A program made the position numbers and the translations under genes. This document shows, piece by piece, positions 34,036 through 42,642 of a stretch of DNA of 64,000 nucleotides; within the stretch, counting starts at the first letter, position 1; each line of letters begins with the position of its first letter. This DNA is from JAKOVR01 sp031415655 (lineage in GTDB: Bacteria > Actinomycetota > Acidimicrobiia > Acidimicrobiales > Acidimicrobilacustridaceae). The DNA is taken from the NCBI GenBank assembly GCA_031415655.1, contig JANOSD010000113.1, positions 1-64,000 of the forward strand. Reading direction: 5' to 3'. The notes below the pieces were generated by a model. The model was not told where the DNA came from. It made no database searches and saw nothing but the letters and a program-made list of their open reading frames with translations.

Positions 34036-34806
34036 ATGCCAACTGCCAAGAAGGCCCCGGTCGAGAAGGTCGCGGTCAAGAAGGTCGTGGCGAAGAAGGC
34101 CCTAGTGAAGAAGGCGCTAGTGAAGAAGGCGCCACCTACGCAGGTCCCTCCTGCGCAGGCCCCGGCTAAAAAAGACTCGGCTAAAAAGGTGCCGGCTGAA
34201 AAGGTGCCGGTGAAACAAGCCCCGGACCATGCCGCCGCGGCGAAGCCGGTTGCAACGGCCAGACAAACCACGGTGAAGACCGCTCCCTCCAAGCCCCCCT
34301 CCAAACCCCCTTCCAAACCCTCGAGCGCCGTCGCCAAGGCCGCGCCCCCCAAGAAAGCAGCATCAGTGACGAACGCTCCCGCGAAGGCAGCAACCGACAG
34401 TGCGGCGGTAACGCCGCCGGCGAAGAAATACCCGTTCAATGCCAAATGGTTGGCATCGCAGAAAGTTCTCCTGCTCGAGGGGAAGGCCACGTACGAGCGT
34501 CAGGCTCGCAACTTCCAGGCAGAGGCCGATGAGCTGGCCTCGCTTCGCGAGCCGGGAGACGTGCAGTTCGATGAGGAAAGCGGCGAAGGCGACACGCTGG
34601 CCGTGGAGCGCGAACGTGACCTTGCGATGAGCGCATCGGCACTTTTCGCGGCGGAAGAAATCGATCACGCCTTGGCCAAGTTTGATCTCGGCACCTACGG
34701 CATTTGCGAGGTGTCTGGGGATCCCATCCCGGAAGAGCGCCTTGAAGCGATCCCCTGGGCACGTGAGCGGGTCGAGTACAAGGTGGGCGGCTTCGGCCGG
34801 CGTTGA
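34036..34806 (+). CDS. TraR/DksA-type protein with lysine/alanine/proline-rich tail
   Basis: The ATG at 34036 (AAGGAAGG upstream) gives 256 residues. Residues 1 to about 130 are a histone-H1-like Lys/Ala/Pro tail (repeats such as VKKVVAKKALVKK), and the C-terminal 120 residues are a TraR/DksA domain with a coiled coil and FDLGTYGICEVSGDPIPEERLEAIPWA. The zinc finger normally has four cysteines; here only one remains (CEVSG), so metal binding is probably lost. In the known family the domain inserts into the RNA polymerase secondary channel; the tail may bind nucleic acid. It is followed by lspA. Confidence 0.8.
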   Translation: MPTAKKAPVEKVAVKKVVAKKALVKKALVKKAPPTQVPPAQAPAKKDSAKKVPAEKVPVKQAPDHAAAAKPVATARQTTVKTAPSKPPSKPPSKPSSAVAKAAPPKKAASVTNAPAKAATDSAAVTPPAKKYPFNAKWLASQKVLLLEGKATYERQARNFQAEADELASLREPGDVQFDEESGEGDTLAVERERDLAMSASALFAAEEIDHALAKFDLGTYGICEVSGDPIPEERLEAIPWARERVEYKVGGFGRR

Positions 34807-34894
34807 TCTCCGGCCCGTCGATCCTCCGAGCATCGATGCTTTTGTCCTCGGTGGTTCCGTTGACTTTCGCACCGGTTGTTGCGTTCTCCCGCTG

Positions 34895-35497
34895 ATGTCC
34901 GCGACGACCCACCGGCCCCGACGCGGCCTCATGGCCGGAGTGCTTCTTGCCGTGATCGTTGCCGATCAATTGTCGAAACACTGGGCCCTGAACAACCTCG
35001 ATACCCAGTCCATCGATGTTGTGTGGACGTTGCGGTTCCACCTGGTGTTCAACAAGGGCGCGGCGTTCTCCATGTTCAATGGTGGGGGGGCCGGGCCGAT
35101 CATCGCCGTCATCGCCATGGGCGTCGTGGGCGTGCTCGTGTGGCAGGGCCGCACTGCCACGAGCAAACTGGGCGCCATCGCGCTCGGGCTTGTCGCGGGT
35201 GGGGCAATGGGCAATTTGATTGATCGCGCCTTTCGCGGGCGATCAGGGTTTTTGAGCGGCGCCGTGGTTGACTTCATCGACTTCCAGTGGTACCCGGTAT
35301 TCAACATCGCCGACATGGGCGTGGTCATCGGTGGCATTGCGCTAGGCATCGTGTACGCCTTTGCCCCCGATCCCGATCCTCACACCGATCCGGAGATCGA
35401 TCCGGAGACCGATCCGGAGACCGACCCGGGCAACCCCGCCGACGGCGCCGGCCCCACCCCGTCCCCCACATCCACCTCCACCCCCTCCCCCCCATGA
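34895..35497 (+). CDS. lspA: lipoprotein signal peptidase (signal peptidase II)
   Basis: LspA removes signal peptides from prolipoproteins at the membrane. The 200-residue protein has four membrane segments, with the first catalytic aspartate in SGAVVDFIDF and the second in VFNIADMGVVIG, plus the conserved FNKGAAFSMF. ATG at 34931 is an alternative start. The C-terminal 45 residues are a non-family Asp/Pro/Glu tail encoded by three 12-bp units at 35387-35422. ATGA overlaps the next gene. Confidence 0.93.
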   Translation: MSATTHRPRRGLMAGVLLAVIVADQLSKHWALNNLDTQSIDVVWTLRFHLVFNKGAAFSMFNGGGAGPIIAVIAMGVVGVLVWQGRTATSKLGAIALGLVAGGAMGNLIDRAFRGRSGFLSGAVVDFIDFQWYPVFNIADMGVVIGGIALGIVYAFAPDPDPHTDPEIDPETDPETDPGNPADGAGPTPSPTSTSTPSPP

Positions 35498-36462
35498 CAC
35501 TTCCATCCAACGAACACACCAACGGCGAAGCGTCGCCCACCGAGACGGCCGAGGTCACGGTGCCGGTTCTTCTCGCCGGCGAACGACTCGACCGTGTTCT
35601 GGCCATGCTTGCCGATGTGAGCAGATCGGTGGCTACCGGTTGGGTGAATCGAGGAGACGTGGCGGTCGACAACACCGTTCTTGCCAAGCCGTCACATCGC
35701 ATGACCGAAGGCCAGGTGATCCGGTTCCCCATCGAAGTGCCCGTCGAAGAGGAACCGCTTACGGCCGAGCCCGGCATCGTTTTCCCGGTGGTGTACGAAG
35801 ACGAGCATGTGTTGGTGATCGATAAGCCCCCGGGCCTCGTCGTGCACCCGGGTGCCGGGCAGTCGAGTGGCACGTTGGTCCACGGGCTATTGGCTCGTTA
35901 CCCCGAAATCCGCGATATCGGTCCCGATCCCCATCGTCCGGGCATCGTGCACCGCATCGACAAGGACACATCGGGGCTGCTCATGGTGGCCCGTTCTGCC
36001 GCAGCCTACGAAGAGCTGGTCTCCCAGCTACAAGACCGATCGGTCGGCCGTCACTATCTGGCATTGGTGTGGGGTCATATGGCGGTATCGGCCGGGATGG
36101 TGGATGGTGGCATCGGACGTTCACGTCGTGACCCCACCAAGATGGCGGTCTCTGCCACCGGCAAAGACGCTCGCACCCGATACAACGTGGATCAGGTCTT
36201 TACGAAGCCGGTCGATGTGTCCTTGCTCCGGTGCTCCTTGCTCAGCGGGCGAACCCATCAGATCCGGGTGCACATGCAGTCGATCGGGCACGCCGTCGTT
36301 GGCGATCCCACCTACCACGGCATTCGGCAGTCGTTTCCCTTGCCACGGATGTTTCTCCACGCCGCTTCGTTGGCATTCGACCATCCCATGACAGGCGAAC
36401 ATCTCGCCTTCGAGTCGGGGCTGCCGGCTGATCTTCGTGAGGCGTTGGGCAACCTCAGCTGA
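35494..36462 (+). CDS. RluA-family rRNA pseudouridine synthase
   Basis: The 322-residue protein has an N-terminal S4 RNA-binding domain (LLAGERLDRVLAML) and the RluA catalytic domain with the signature HRIDKDTSGLLMVA containing the catalytic aspartate, and LLSGRTHQIRVHMQSIGHAVVGD. RluD-type 23S rRNA modification is likely, as lspA-rluD is a common pair, but the exact uridine cannot be read. Its 3' end overlaps the convergent Rrf2 gene by eight bases. Confidence 0.92.
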   Translation: MTLPSNEHTNGEASPTETAEVTVPVLLAGERLDRVLAMLADVSRSVATGWVNRGDVAVDNTVLAKPSHRMTEGQVIRFPIEVPVEEEPLTAEPGIVFPVVYEDEHVLVIDKPPGLVVHPGAGQSSGTLVHGLLARYPEIRDIGPDPHRPGIVHRIDKDTSGLLMVARSAAAYEELVSQLQDRSVGRHYLALVWGHMAVSAGMVDGGIGRSRRDPTKMAVSATGKDARTRYNVDQVFTKPVDVSLLRCSLLSGRTHQIRVHMQSIGHAVVGDPTYHGIRQSFPLPRMFLHAASLAFDHPMTGEHLAFESGLPADLREALGNLS

Positions 36463-36952
36463 GCCCCGGCGCCAGCCCACTCACTGGTTCGGGCGTGATG
36501 GGTTCGGGCGTGATGGGTTCGGGCCAGGACCTCTGGCCTCGCGCCATGTCGACGATGTCGGCCAACGTGATGGCGCTCAGTTCTCGACGCATACGATCGC
36601 TCACGACGGCCCAGATCGCCAGCAATACACACTGACCTTCGTGGTCGCAGGCGCCGTTCTGATGCGGTTCGCCGAAGTCACCGACCATGATCGGTCCGTC
36701 GACCGCGCCGAGAATGGCGGCCAAAGTGATGTTCTGCGGGGTTTGGGCGAGCACGTAGCCACCCCCGACTCCCCGTTTCGATCGCACCAGTCCTGCACCC
36801 TTGAGGGCGAGAAGGATCTGCTCGAGGTACGGCTGGGGGAGCCCGGTGCGATCGGCGATATCGCGCACCGACGTTGGGCCGTCGCCGTCGCCGTGCAATG
36901 CCAACGATACGAGTGCTCGGCTGGCATAGTCGCCTCGAGTAGATACCTTCAC
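36455..36952 (-). CDS. Rrf2-family transcriptional regulator
   Basis: The 165-residue protein has the Rrf2 winged helix (STRGDYASRALVSLALH, VRDIADRTGLPQPYLEQILLALKGAGLVRSKRGVGGGY). Rrf2 regulators of the IscR type bind an Fe-S cluster through three cysteines; here only two are visible, in ACDHEGQC, so cluster binding is uncertain. The C terminus carries PEPIT repeats made by 15-bp DNA units (36486-36524). The start is GTG. No Fe-S assembly genes are nearby, so its targets are unknown. Confidence 0.85.
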   Translation of the reverse strand: MKVSTRGDYASRALVSLALHGDGDGPTSVRDIADRTGLPQPYLEQILLALKGAGLVRSKRGVGGGYVLAQTPQNITLAAILGAVDGPIMVGDFGEPHQNGACDHEGQCVLLAIWAVVSDRMRRELSAITLADIVDMARGQRSWPEPITPEPITPEPVSGLAPGLS

Positions 36953-37075
36953 CCTGGCAGCGTAGAGGTCAGTCGGGTCGATGGGGTGCTGTTTCGACGG
37001 AGCCGATAGCGTCCGGGGGCGTCGACGGGAGGGGGTGGTCGGCCTGGATCTCGTTTCGGCGGAAAGGAATGCGCA

Positions 37076-38203
37076 GTGTCAGAGGATGCGACCGCCACCT
37101 TGCGGGAAAACGAGATCATGCTGCCGCGCTACGACGGCGGGTGCGTTGCCAACGTCATCCCCGCGCTCCTCGATCCGTCCGACGAACCGCCATCGTGGTT
37201 GCCTCGGCGCGCCGTTGAGGCGGAGCAGGTGGTGTTCCTCTTGGTCGACGGGCTGGGCTGGGAGCAACTCCAGGCCCGCCGGAAGCTGGCTCCCACGTTG
37301 GCTTCCATGGAGGGAGGGCCGATAACCACGATCGCTCCCACCACCACCGCAACGGCGCTCACGTCCATCACCACGGGGCTGACTCCGGGGGAGCACGGCG
37401 TGATGGGGTACCGAATGGTGGTCGATGGTCGGGTGCTGAACACGTTGCGCTGGGCCGTTGATGGCAAGGATGTTCGTCAGTCAATCGTTCCTCAGAAGAC
37501 CCAAATCCACACGCCGTTCCTCGGTCAGCGGCCGCCGGTGATCACCCGGGCCGAGTTCCGCACGAGCGGTTTCACCGGCGCCCATCTCGACACGGCCCGG
37601 TTTCATGGGTTTCGGGTGCTGTCAACGATCGTCGCGGAAGCCGAACTGTTGCTGCGACGCAACGAGCCGTTCGTCTACGCCTACTACGACGGACTCGACA
37701 AAGTCAGTCACGAGTACGGTCTGGGCACCCACTACGACGCCGAGCTCGTGGCCATCGATCGGCTCGTCGCCGACCTTCTCGGCCTGCTTCGGCCGGGAGG
37801 CTGTGTCGTGGTGATCAGCGATCACGGACAGGTGGATGTGGGTGATCGAGTCGAAAAGCTTCATCCTGACGTGGCGGAGCTCGTGTCGGTGCAGTCCGGC
37901 GAAGGTCGGTTCCGTTGGTTGCACGCCCGAAGCGGCAGGCAGCAAGACCTCGCCGCGGCGTGTGCCGCTCACCACGGCCACCTCGCCTGGGTACGCACCC
38001 GTGAGCAGACGATCGACGAGCGATGGTGGGGGCCGTCCGTCACCGATGAGGCCCGCCGTCGGCTCGGCGATGTCGCGCTCGTGGCGCGCGAACCGGTGGC
38101 GTTCCACGATCCGGCCGACTCCGGGCCGTACCAGCTCATCGGCCGGCACGGTTCGATGACGTCGGCCGAGGTTCTGGTGCCGCTTCTGGCCGCCGGCGTT
38201 TGA
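37076..38203 (+). CDS. alkaline phosphatase superfamily (nucleotide pyrophosphatase/phosphodiesterase-type) protein
   Basis: The 375-residue protein has the type I phosphodiesterase/nucleotide pyrophosphatase pattern: metal-binding VFLLVDGLGWEQL, the nucleophile threonine region APTTTATALTSITTGLTPGEHGVMGY, YYDGLDKVSHEYG and VVISDHGQVDVG. No signal peptide is seen, so it is probably cytoplasmic. Homologues are common in actinobacteria, but the substrate is not established. The start is GTG at 37076 with GGAAAGG upstream. Confidence 0.87.
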   Translation: MSEDATATLRENEIMLPRYDGGCVANVIPALLDPSDEPPSWLPRRAVEAEQVVFLLVDGLGWEQLQARRKLAPTLASMEGGPITTIAPTTTATALTSITTGLTPGEHGVMGYRMVVDGRVLNTLRWAVDGKDVRQSIVPQKTQIHTPFLGQRPPVITRAEFRTSGFTGAHLDTARFHGFRVLSTIVAEAELLLRRNEPFVYAYYDGLDKVSHEYGLGTHYDAELVAIDRLVADLLGLLRPGGCVVVISDHGQVDVGDRVEKLHPDVAELVSVQSGEGRFRWLHARSGRQQDLAAACAAHHGHLAWVRTREQTIDERWWGPSVTDEARRRLGDVALVAREPVAFHDPADSGPYQLIGRHGSMTSAEVLVPLLAAGV

Positions 38204-38286
38204 CGCAGCTCGCCGTCGCCGTATGCTCGCAACTCGGCTTACCAGCCTGCCCCCGACCTGCCCCCAACCTGCCCGAGAGGATCCCC

Positions 38287-38847
38287 GTGTCTGACGAATC
38301 GACGATCGAACGAGGAGAATTGCTGATCCCCACCCTCGTACCCGACGGTGAGGCACCGGTCGATGGTGCCGAATCCGACGACGATGGGTCCCAGGGGGAG
38401 ATGGTGTCGGAGCCCGGCAAGGTGATGCGGGTCGGGTCGATGATCAAACAACTGCTCGAAGAGGTGCGAACAACCACGCTCGACGAGCCGAGCCGCAAAC
38501 GGCTGCGGGAGATCTACGACACCTCTGTGCGTGAGCTTGGATCCGCCCTGTCCGACGACCTTCGGCTCGAGCTTGAACGCCTCGCGTTTCCGTTTTCCGA
38601 CGATTCGATTCCCACCGAGATCGAGCTGCGGATCGCCCAGGCACAGTTGGTGGGGTGGCTCGAAGGTTTGTTCCATGGGATCCAGGCCACACTCTTCGCC
38701 CAACAGGTGGCCGCCCGCCAGCAGCTCGAAAAGATGCGTGGTGAGCTCGGTCCCGGTTCCGGGAGCCCCGGCGGCCCGGGTGGGCCTGGCGGTCCCGGCG
38801 GCATGGGCTCCCCCAGTGCCGATGGTCGGCCCGGCACGTACCTCTGA
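38287..38847 (+). CDS. bpa: proteasome activator Bpa/PafE-like
   Basis: Bpa (PafE in M. tuberculosis) forms an ATP-independent ring that docks on the 20S proteasome through a C-terminal GQYL tail and feeds it unfolded proteins. The 186-residue product (GTG at 38287, AGAGG upstream) has an acidic N terminus, the helical core (MRVGSMIKQLLEEVRTTTLD, RLAFPFSDDSIPTEIELRIAQAQLVGWLEGLFHGIQATLFAQQVAARQQLE) and a Gly/Pro-rich linker. It ends GTYL, so the docking tail is kept with one change. No proteasome genes are in the window. Confidence 0.88.
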   Translation: MSDESTIERGELLIPTLVPDGEAPVDGAESDDDGSQGEMVSEPGKVMRVGSMIKQLLEEVRTTTLDEPSRKRLREIYDTSVRELGSALSDDLRLELERLAFPFSDDSIPTEIELRIAQAQLVGWLEGLFHGIQATLFAQQVAARQQLEKMRGELGPGSGSPGGPGGPGGPGGMGSPSADGRPGTYL

Positions 38848-38852
38848 TTCCG

Positions 38853-39074
38853 TTGATTTCCGACGGGCGCCGAATGCTCGAAGCGGCAGCGTGGGCCGTG
38901 GCCGGTTACCTCATCGGTGCCATGGTGGCAATGGTGGGCGCGTCGATGGTGTACGGCCGGAGCACAAACTTCGTGTCGAACCAAGGAACCCGTGATCGTT
39001 GGGTGTTCATCGTGGCCTTGATGGGGCTGATGCTCGGTGCCGTCCTGTCGTGGCGCCGCTCCGATCGCTCGTGA
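38853..39074 (+). CDS. small two-segment membrane protein
   Basis: This 73-residue frame starts at TTG 38853, five bases after the bpa stop, or at ATG 38874. It has two hydrophobic segments (AAAWAVAGYLIGAMVAMVGASMVYG and WVFIVALMGLMLGAVLSW), each followed by polar residues. I do not recognise a family. The close spacing to bpa suggests co-transcription. Confidence 0.6.
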   Translation: MISDGRRMLEAAAWAVAGYLIGAMVAMVGASMVYGRSTNFVSNQGTRDRWVFIVALMGLMLGAVLSWRRSDRS

Positions 39075-39247
39075 AAGGTCGAGTCGACGACGGCTCGGAC
39101 TACCACCCGTTGGGTGACAGCTGCCACACCCATCACGCTGACCTGCTGTTTTGTGGAGGAGTGGCGACGGTCACCCGTCATGTGGGGACGCGTTTGCCCG
39201 TTGCCGGGGTTGTTGGTAGTTGAAGAACCCCGACCTCGGAGGCCCCA

Positions 39248-39814
39248 ATGGCCCAAACCGCGACACCACTCGTACTCCTGTCGAACGTCGACACCATCGA
39301 AACTCTTTCGCCCCTCGTCACCGCCCGCCCAATCCGGCCTGACGATGCTGATCGACTGCGTCGGCTCTACCCCCGACTCTCGACCGATACCTTGTATCGA
39401 CGGTTCTTTACCGTCGTCGGCCCTCCCAACGATCGCACCCTCCGCTATCTCGCCGAGGTGGACGGTCACCGGCGCGAAGCCGTCGTCGCTCTCGTGGACG
39501 ACGACATTATCGGCGTCGCTCGTTTCGACCGTGACGCCGAACGTCCGGAGCTGGCCGAGGCCGCGGTGTTGGTGGAGGACGCGTGGCAGGGATCGGGCGT
39601 CGGTTCGTTCCTGATGGAACGGCTCGCCCATCGCGCCGCGGAGGAAGGGATTTCCGCGTTCACCGCAACGGCACTGGCCGCCAATCAAGCGCCGATTCGA
39701 CTCGCCCGTCACCTTGCTCCACTCGTAGAAGTGGCCTTCGACGGCACCGAAGTAGAACTCCTCATCCCACTGCCGCGAATCGCCACGTCGACACGATCGT
39801 TTCACGCGGCCTGA
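39248..39814 (+). CDS. GNAT-family acetyltransferase
   Basis: The 188-residue protein has a GNAT fold with the acetyl-CoA loop region EDAWQGSGVGSFLMERLAHRA and an N-terminal RPDDADRLRRLYPRLSTDTLYRRFF block found in stand-alone and Pat-type protein acetyltransferases. Its substrate, small molecule or protein lysine, is unknown. CGGAGG precedes the ATG. The 173-base gap before it holds no clear signal. Confidence 0.82.
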   Translation: MAQTATPLVLLSNVDTIETLSPLVTARPIRPDDADRLRRLYPRLSTDTLYRRFFTVVGPPNDRTLRYLAEVDGHRREAVVALVDDDIIGVARFDRDAERPELAEAAVLVEDAWQGSGVGSFLMERLAHRAAEEGISAFTATALAANQAPIRLARHLAPLVEVAFDGTEVELLIPLPRIATSTRSFHAA

Positions 39815-39915
39815 CGTTTCAAGCGGCCTGCCGTTTTACCCGCCGCGAACCGCCACGAGCGGGCACTTGGGCCCTTGGCCGCGACTCCTGGTAGTTGTCC
39901 GCAAGACTGGAGGAG

Positions 39916-40530
39916 ATGCGTGTCGTAGCGGGATTGATCGGGGGGCTTCGTTTGGTCGCGCCCGATGGCCGCGACACCCGCCCCACCAACGACCGAGTAC
40001 GCGAGGCCACGTTTAATGCGCTCGGGAGCCTCGATGTGCTCGACGGTGCAAAGGTGCTGGATCTGTTCGCGGGAAGCGGGGCGCTCGGGATCGAAGCGCT
40101 GAGCCGGGGCGCTGCTCATTGCACGTTCGTCGAGAAAGATCGCCGAGCGCTCGCTGCGGTGCGCACCAATCTCACAACGTGCGGCCTCGGCAATGAGGTG
40201 GCCACCGTCATCGCGGGCGACAGCCTGCGGTTCGTGGCTGGTCTGGATCGATCGCAGAGCCATGCCCCTCCCTTGGCGGGCGCGGAAATCGACAATGACG
40301 GAGCACCGGTCAGGGGCTTCGACGTGGTGCTACTCGATCCCCCGTACTCGTTCACCGGTTGGGATCGACTCGCTGCATCGCTCCCTTCGGGGCCGAACGG
40401 CATCGTGGCCGTGATCGAGTCCGACCGCCCGATACCGATGGCGGCGCCGTGGGCTGTTGTCCGGCAGAAGCAGTACGGCACTACGCTCGTCACGCTCGTG
40501 CAGCGGCCGGCTCCAGAGTCGAGTCACTGA
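39916..40530 (+). CDS. rsmD: 16S rRNA guanine-N2 methyltransferase RsmD
   Basis: RsmD methylates G966 of 16S rRNA. The 204-residue product opens MRVVAGLIGG like the family and has the SAM loop KVLDLFAGSGALGIEALSRGA, and the catalytic LLDPPYSF. GGAGG is only two bases from the ATG at 39916, which is tight; a TTG at 39895 would be the alternative start. It precedes coaD, the standard rsmD-coaD pair. Confidence 0.92.
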   Translation: MRVVAGLIGGLRLVAPDGRDTRPTNDRVREATFNALGSLDVLDGAKVLDLFAGSGALGIEALSRGAAHCTFVEKDRRALAAVRTNLTTCGLGNEVATVIAGDSLRFVAGLDRSQSHAPPLAGAEIDNDGAPVRGFDVVLLDPPYSFTGWDRLAASLPSGPNGIVAVIESDRPIPMAAPWAVVRQKQYGTTLVTLVQRPAPESSH

Positions 40531-40581
40531 TCGAGCGTCACCGTCCAACCCATTCTCCCCCTCTTTCGTGCCGGAGTAACC

Positions 40582-41061
40582 GTGACCAAGGTGTTGTACC
40601 CGGGGTCGTTCGACCCGATCCACAACGGCCATGTCGAGATCATCGAGACGGCCTCGCGACTGTTCGACCACGTCGTCGTGGCTGCCATGCGGAACCCGCA
40701 GAAGGGTTCGCCGCTGTTCACGCTGGACGAGCGTGAGGCGATGCTCCGCGAGTCGATCGCCCACCTCGACAACGTCGAAGTCACGATGTTTTCGAGTTTG
40801 GTGGTGGATCTGGCTCGTGATGTCGGTGCCGACATGATTGTCAAGGGTTTGCGGGCGGTCTCCGATTTCGAAAGCGAGCTGCAGATGGCCCAGATGAACC
40901 ACAAGGTTTCCGGGGTCTACACGTTGTTCATTCCGTCGGCATCAGGGAACTCCTTCCTCGCCTCCAAACTCATCCGTGAGATCTCCAAGTTCGGCGGGGA
41001 CGTGTCGAGCATGGTGCCGGCTCCGGTGGCCACCCGACTCAAAGCGAAGCGCAGTTCGTGA
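40582..41061 (+). CDS. coaD: phosphopantetheine adenylyltransferase
   Basis: CoaD makes dephospho-CoA from 4'-phosphopantetheine and ATP. The 159-residue protein has the nucleotidyltransferase signature YPGSFDPIHNGHVEII (His 17-20 region), GLRAVSDFESELQMAQMN and PSASGNSFLASKLIREI. The start is GTG. Its end overlaps the next gene by four bases, coupling CoA synthesis and the division scaffold gene in translation. Confidence 0.96.
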   Translation: MTKVLYPGSFDPIHNGHVEIIETASRLFDHVVVAAMRNPQKGSPLFTLDEREAMLRESIAHLDNVEVTMFSSLVVDLARDVGADMIVKGLRAVSDFESELQMAQMNHKVSGVYTLFIPSASGNSFLASKLIREISKFGGDVSSMVPAPVATRLKAKRSS

Positions 41062-41774
41062 GCCCTTTCGACCCGTTCGCCGACGATATGGACGACGATT
41101 TTGTTGCTACCCCCGGCCCGGCGCCGTATCAGACGGGTGAGGCCGAACAGTTTCTTCAGCGGCTGCGCGACGTCATCGACACGGCGCCCACGGTGTTTGC
41201 GTCAAACACCCCCAAGGTGTCCAAAGACGAACTGATCGATCTCCTTGATGAAGCGCTCACCCGTCTGCCGGAGGAGCTACGGCAGGCCCGGTGGCTGCTG
41301 AAGGAACGCGAGGAGTTCCTCGACAAGGTGCGCCACGAGGGTGAGGAAATCATCAACGTGGCCCGCGACCGTGCGGAGCGCATGGTGCAGCGAACCGAGG
41401 TCGTCAAGGCGGCGGAGAGCCGGGCGTATCAGATCCTGGACAACGCCGAGACCGAAGCCCGTCGGCTCCGTCACGAGGTCGAAGATTTCTGCGACCAGAA
41501 GCTGGCCAGCTTCGAGATTGTGTTGGAACGCACGCAACGCCTGGTCACGGCCGGCCGAGCCAAGCTGCAGGGCACCGCACTGCTCGAAGCACCCGGCCCC
41601 GACGAACTGGCTGGCGCCGAAGCGTTCGGGGTGGGGGAGGGCCACGCCGGCTATGGCGACTATGGAAATTCGGCGCCCTACGACGAACACGCCGACGCCT
41701 CGACCGCAGAGGACGGGCCGGAAACGGACGAGACCGACGACTACGAACACCTCCCGCCGCCGCCCGGCGGCTGA
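41058..41774 (+). CDS. sepIVA: SepIVA-like coiled-coil division/growth protein
   Basis: The 238-residue protein matches in size, composition and neighbourhood the mycobacterial DivIVA-like SepIVA (Rv2927c), which sits directly before the DUF177 gene and rnc as here. The middle (about residues 50-175) is a long coiled coil (ELRQARWLLKEREEFLDKVR, ESRAYQILDNAETEARRLRHEVEDF), and the C terminus is acidic and disordered. Its role in septum or cell-wall growth is inferred from the mycobacterial homologue and gene order. The start is GTG in a GTGA overlap with coaD. Confidence 0.7.
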   Translation: MSPFDPFADDMDDDFVATPGPAPYQTGEAEQFLQRLRDVIDTAPTVFASNTPKVSKDELIDLLDEALTRLPEELRQARWLLKEREEFLDKVRHEGEEIINVARDRAERMVQRTEVVKAAESRAYQILDNAETEARRLRHEVEDFCDQKLASFEIVLERTQRLVTAGRAKLQGTALLEAPGPDELAGAEAFGVGEGHAGYGDYGNSAPYDEHADASTAEDGPETDETDDYEHLPPPPGG

Positions 41775-41782
41775 TCGCCGTC

Positions 41783-42328
41783 ATGGGAGTCACCGGACCG
41801 TTCGTCGTGAGCATCTTGGAAGTGCAACGCAGCCTTGGCGGGCAGCGTTCGGCTGACCTTGCCGGCACCTTGCCCGGGGTGGAAGTCACCGATGCCCACG
41901 TGGATGCCAACGTGCCGGTTACGGCGTCGATCACGGTGGAATCCACCGCCAGTACGGAGATCACGGTCACCGGTCGGGTGGAGGCGCCCTTCGTGGCGGT
42001 ATGCCGGCGATGTCTTGGCCCCGTCGAGGGCCGGCTCGTTGCCGATATCCGCGAGGTCTACGAACCTCGTCCGGTTGAGGGCGAAACGTACCCGCTCACC
42101 CGTGACTGGATCGACCTCGCGCCCATGCTGCACGACGCGCTCATGCTGGCGTTGCCGGTCGCACCGCTGTGCGCTCCGGACTGTCGGGGGCCCCAACCGG
42201 AGGAGTTCCCGGTGGCGGTCGGCGGGCCTGCGGACGACGACGACCCACCGGGGCTCAGTGGCGATCCCCGCTGGGCGGCGCTCGATGCGCTCCGACTCCC
42301 CGCCACGCCAGAGTCGCGCCCCAACTAG
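41783..42328 (+). CDS. DUF177/YceD-family protein
   Basis: The 181-residue protein carries the YceD/DUF177 pattern, with two cysteine pairs (CRRC and CAPDC) flanking a central domain (DIREVYEPRP, DWIDLAPMLHDALMLALPVAPLC). The family lies directly upstream of rpmF in most bacteria and is linked to 23S rRNA accumulation or ribosome assembly; the function is not fully settled. It starts eight bases after sepIVA. Confidence 0.88.
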   Translation: MGVTGPFVVSILEVQRSLGGQRSADLAGTLPGVEVTDAHVDANVPVTASITVESTASTEITVTGRVEAPFVAVCRRCLGPVEGRLVADIREVYEPRPVEGETYPLTRDWIDLAPMLHDALMLALPVAPLCAPDCRGPQPEEFPVAVGGPADDDDPPGLSGDPRWAALDALRLPATPESRPN

Positions 42329-42454
42329 CGACGTGCTGGGTCGGAGGGCTAAGGTCTCGCCCTTCGTGCCGGCGGAACGTTCGCGCCGCCGCCGGTCGAA
42401 TCTCAAGAGATAACAACCCCGCCCACCCGCACCACTCGCACGAGGACTCTGGTC

Positions 42455-42634
42455 ATGGCCGTCCCCAAGAAAAAGACCTCCAAGGCCAAGAGCCGCAGCC
42501 GCCGAGCCTCCAACTGGAAGCTCCGAGCGCCATCTCGCAGCGTCTGCCCCCGATGTGGCGCCGCCAAGTTGCCGCATATCGTGTGCGGCGGCTGCGGTTG
42601 GTATCACGGCCGGCAGGCCATCGAAGTCGACTGA
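42455..42634 (+). CDS. rpmF: ribosomal protein bL32
   Basis: This short gene encodes 59 residues beginning MAVPKKKTSKAKSRSRRASN, typical of bL32. It keeps the four-cysteine zinc ribbon (CPRC at 31-34 and CGGC at 44-47), the zinc-binding paralogue type. Position between DUF177 and plsX is standard. It probably shares their transcript. Confidence 0.97.
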   Translation: MAVPKKKTSKAKSRSRRASNWKLRAPSRSVCPRCGAAKLPHIVCGGCGWYHGRQAIEVD

Positions 42635-42642
42635 GCACACCC

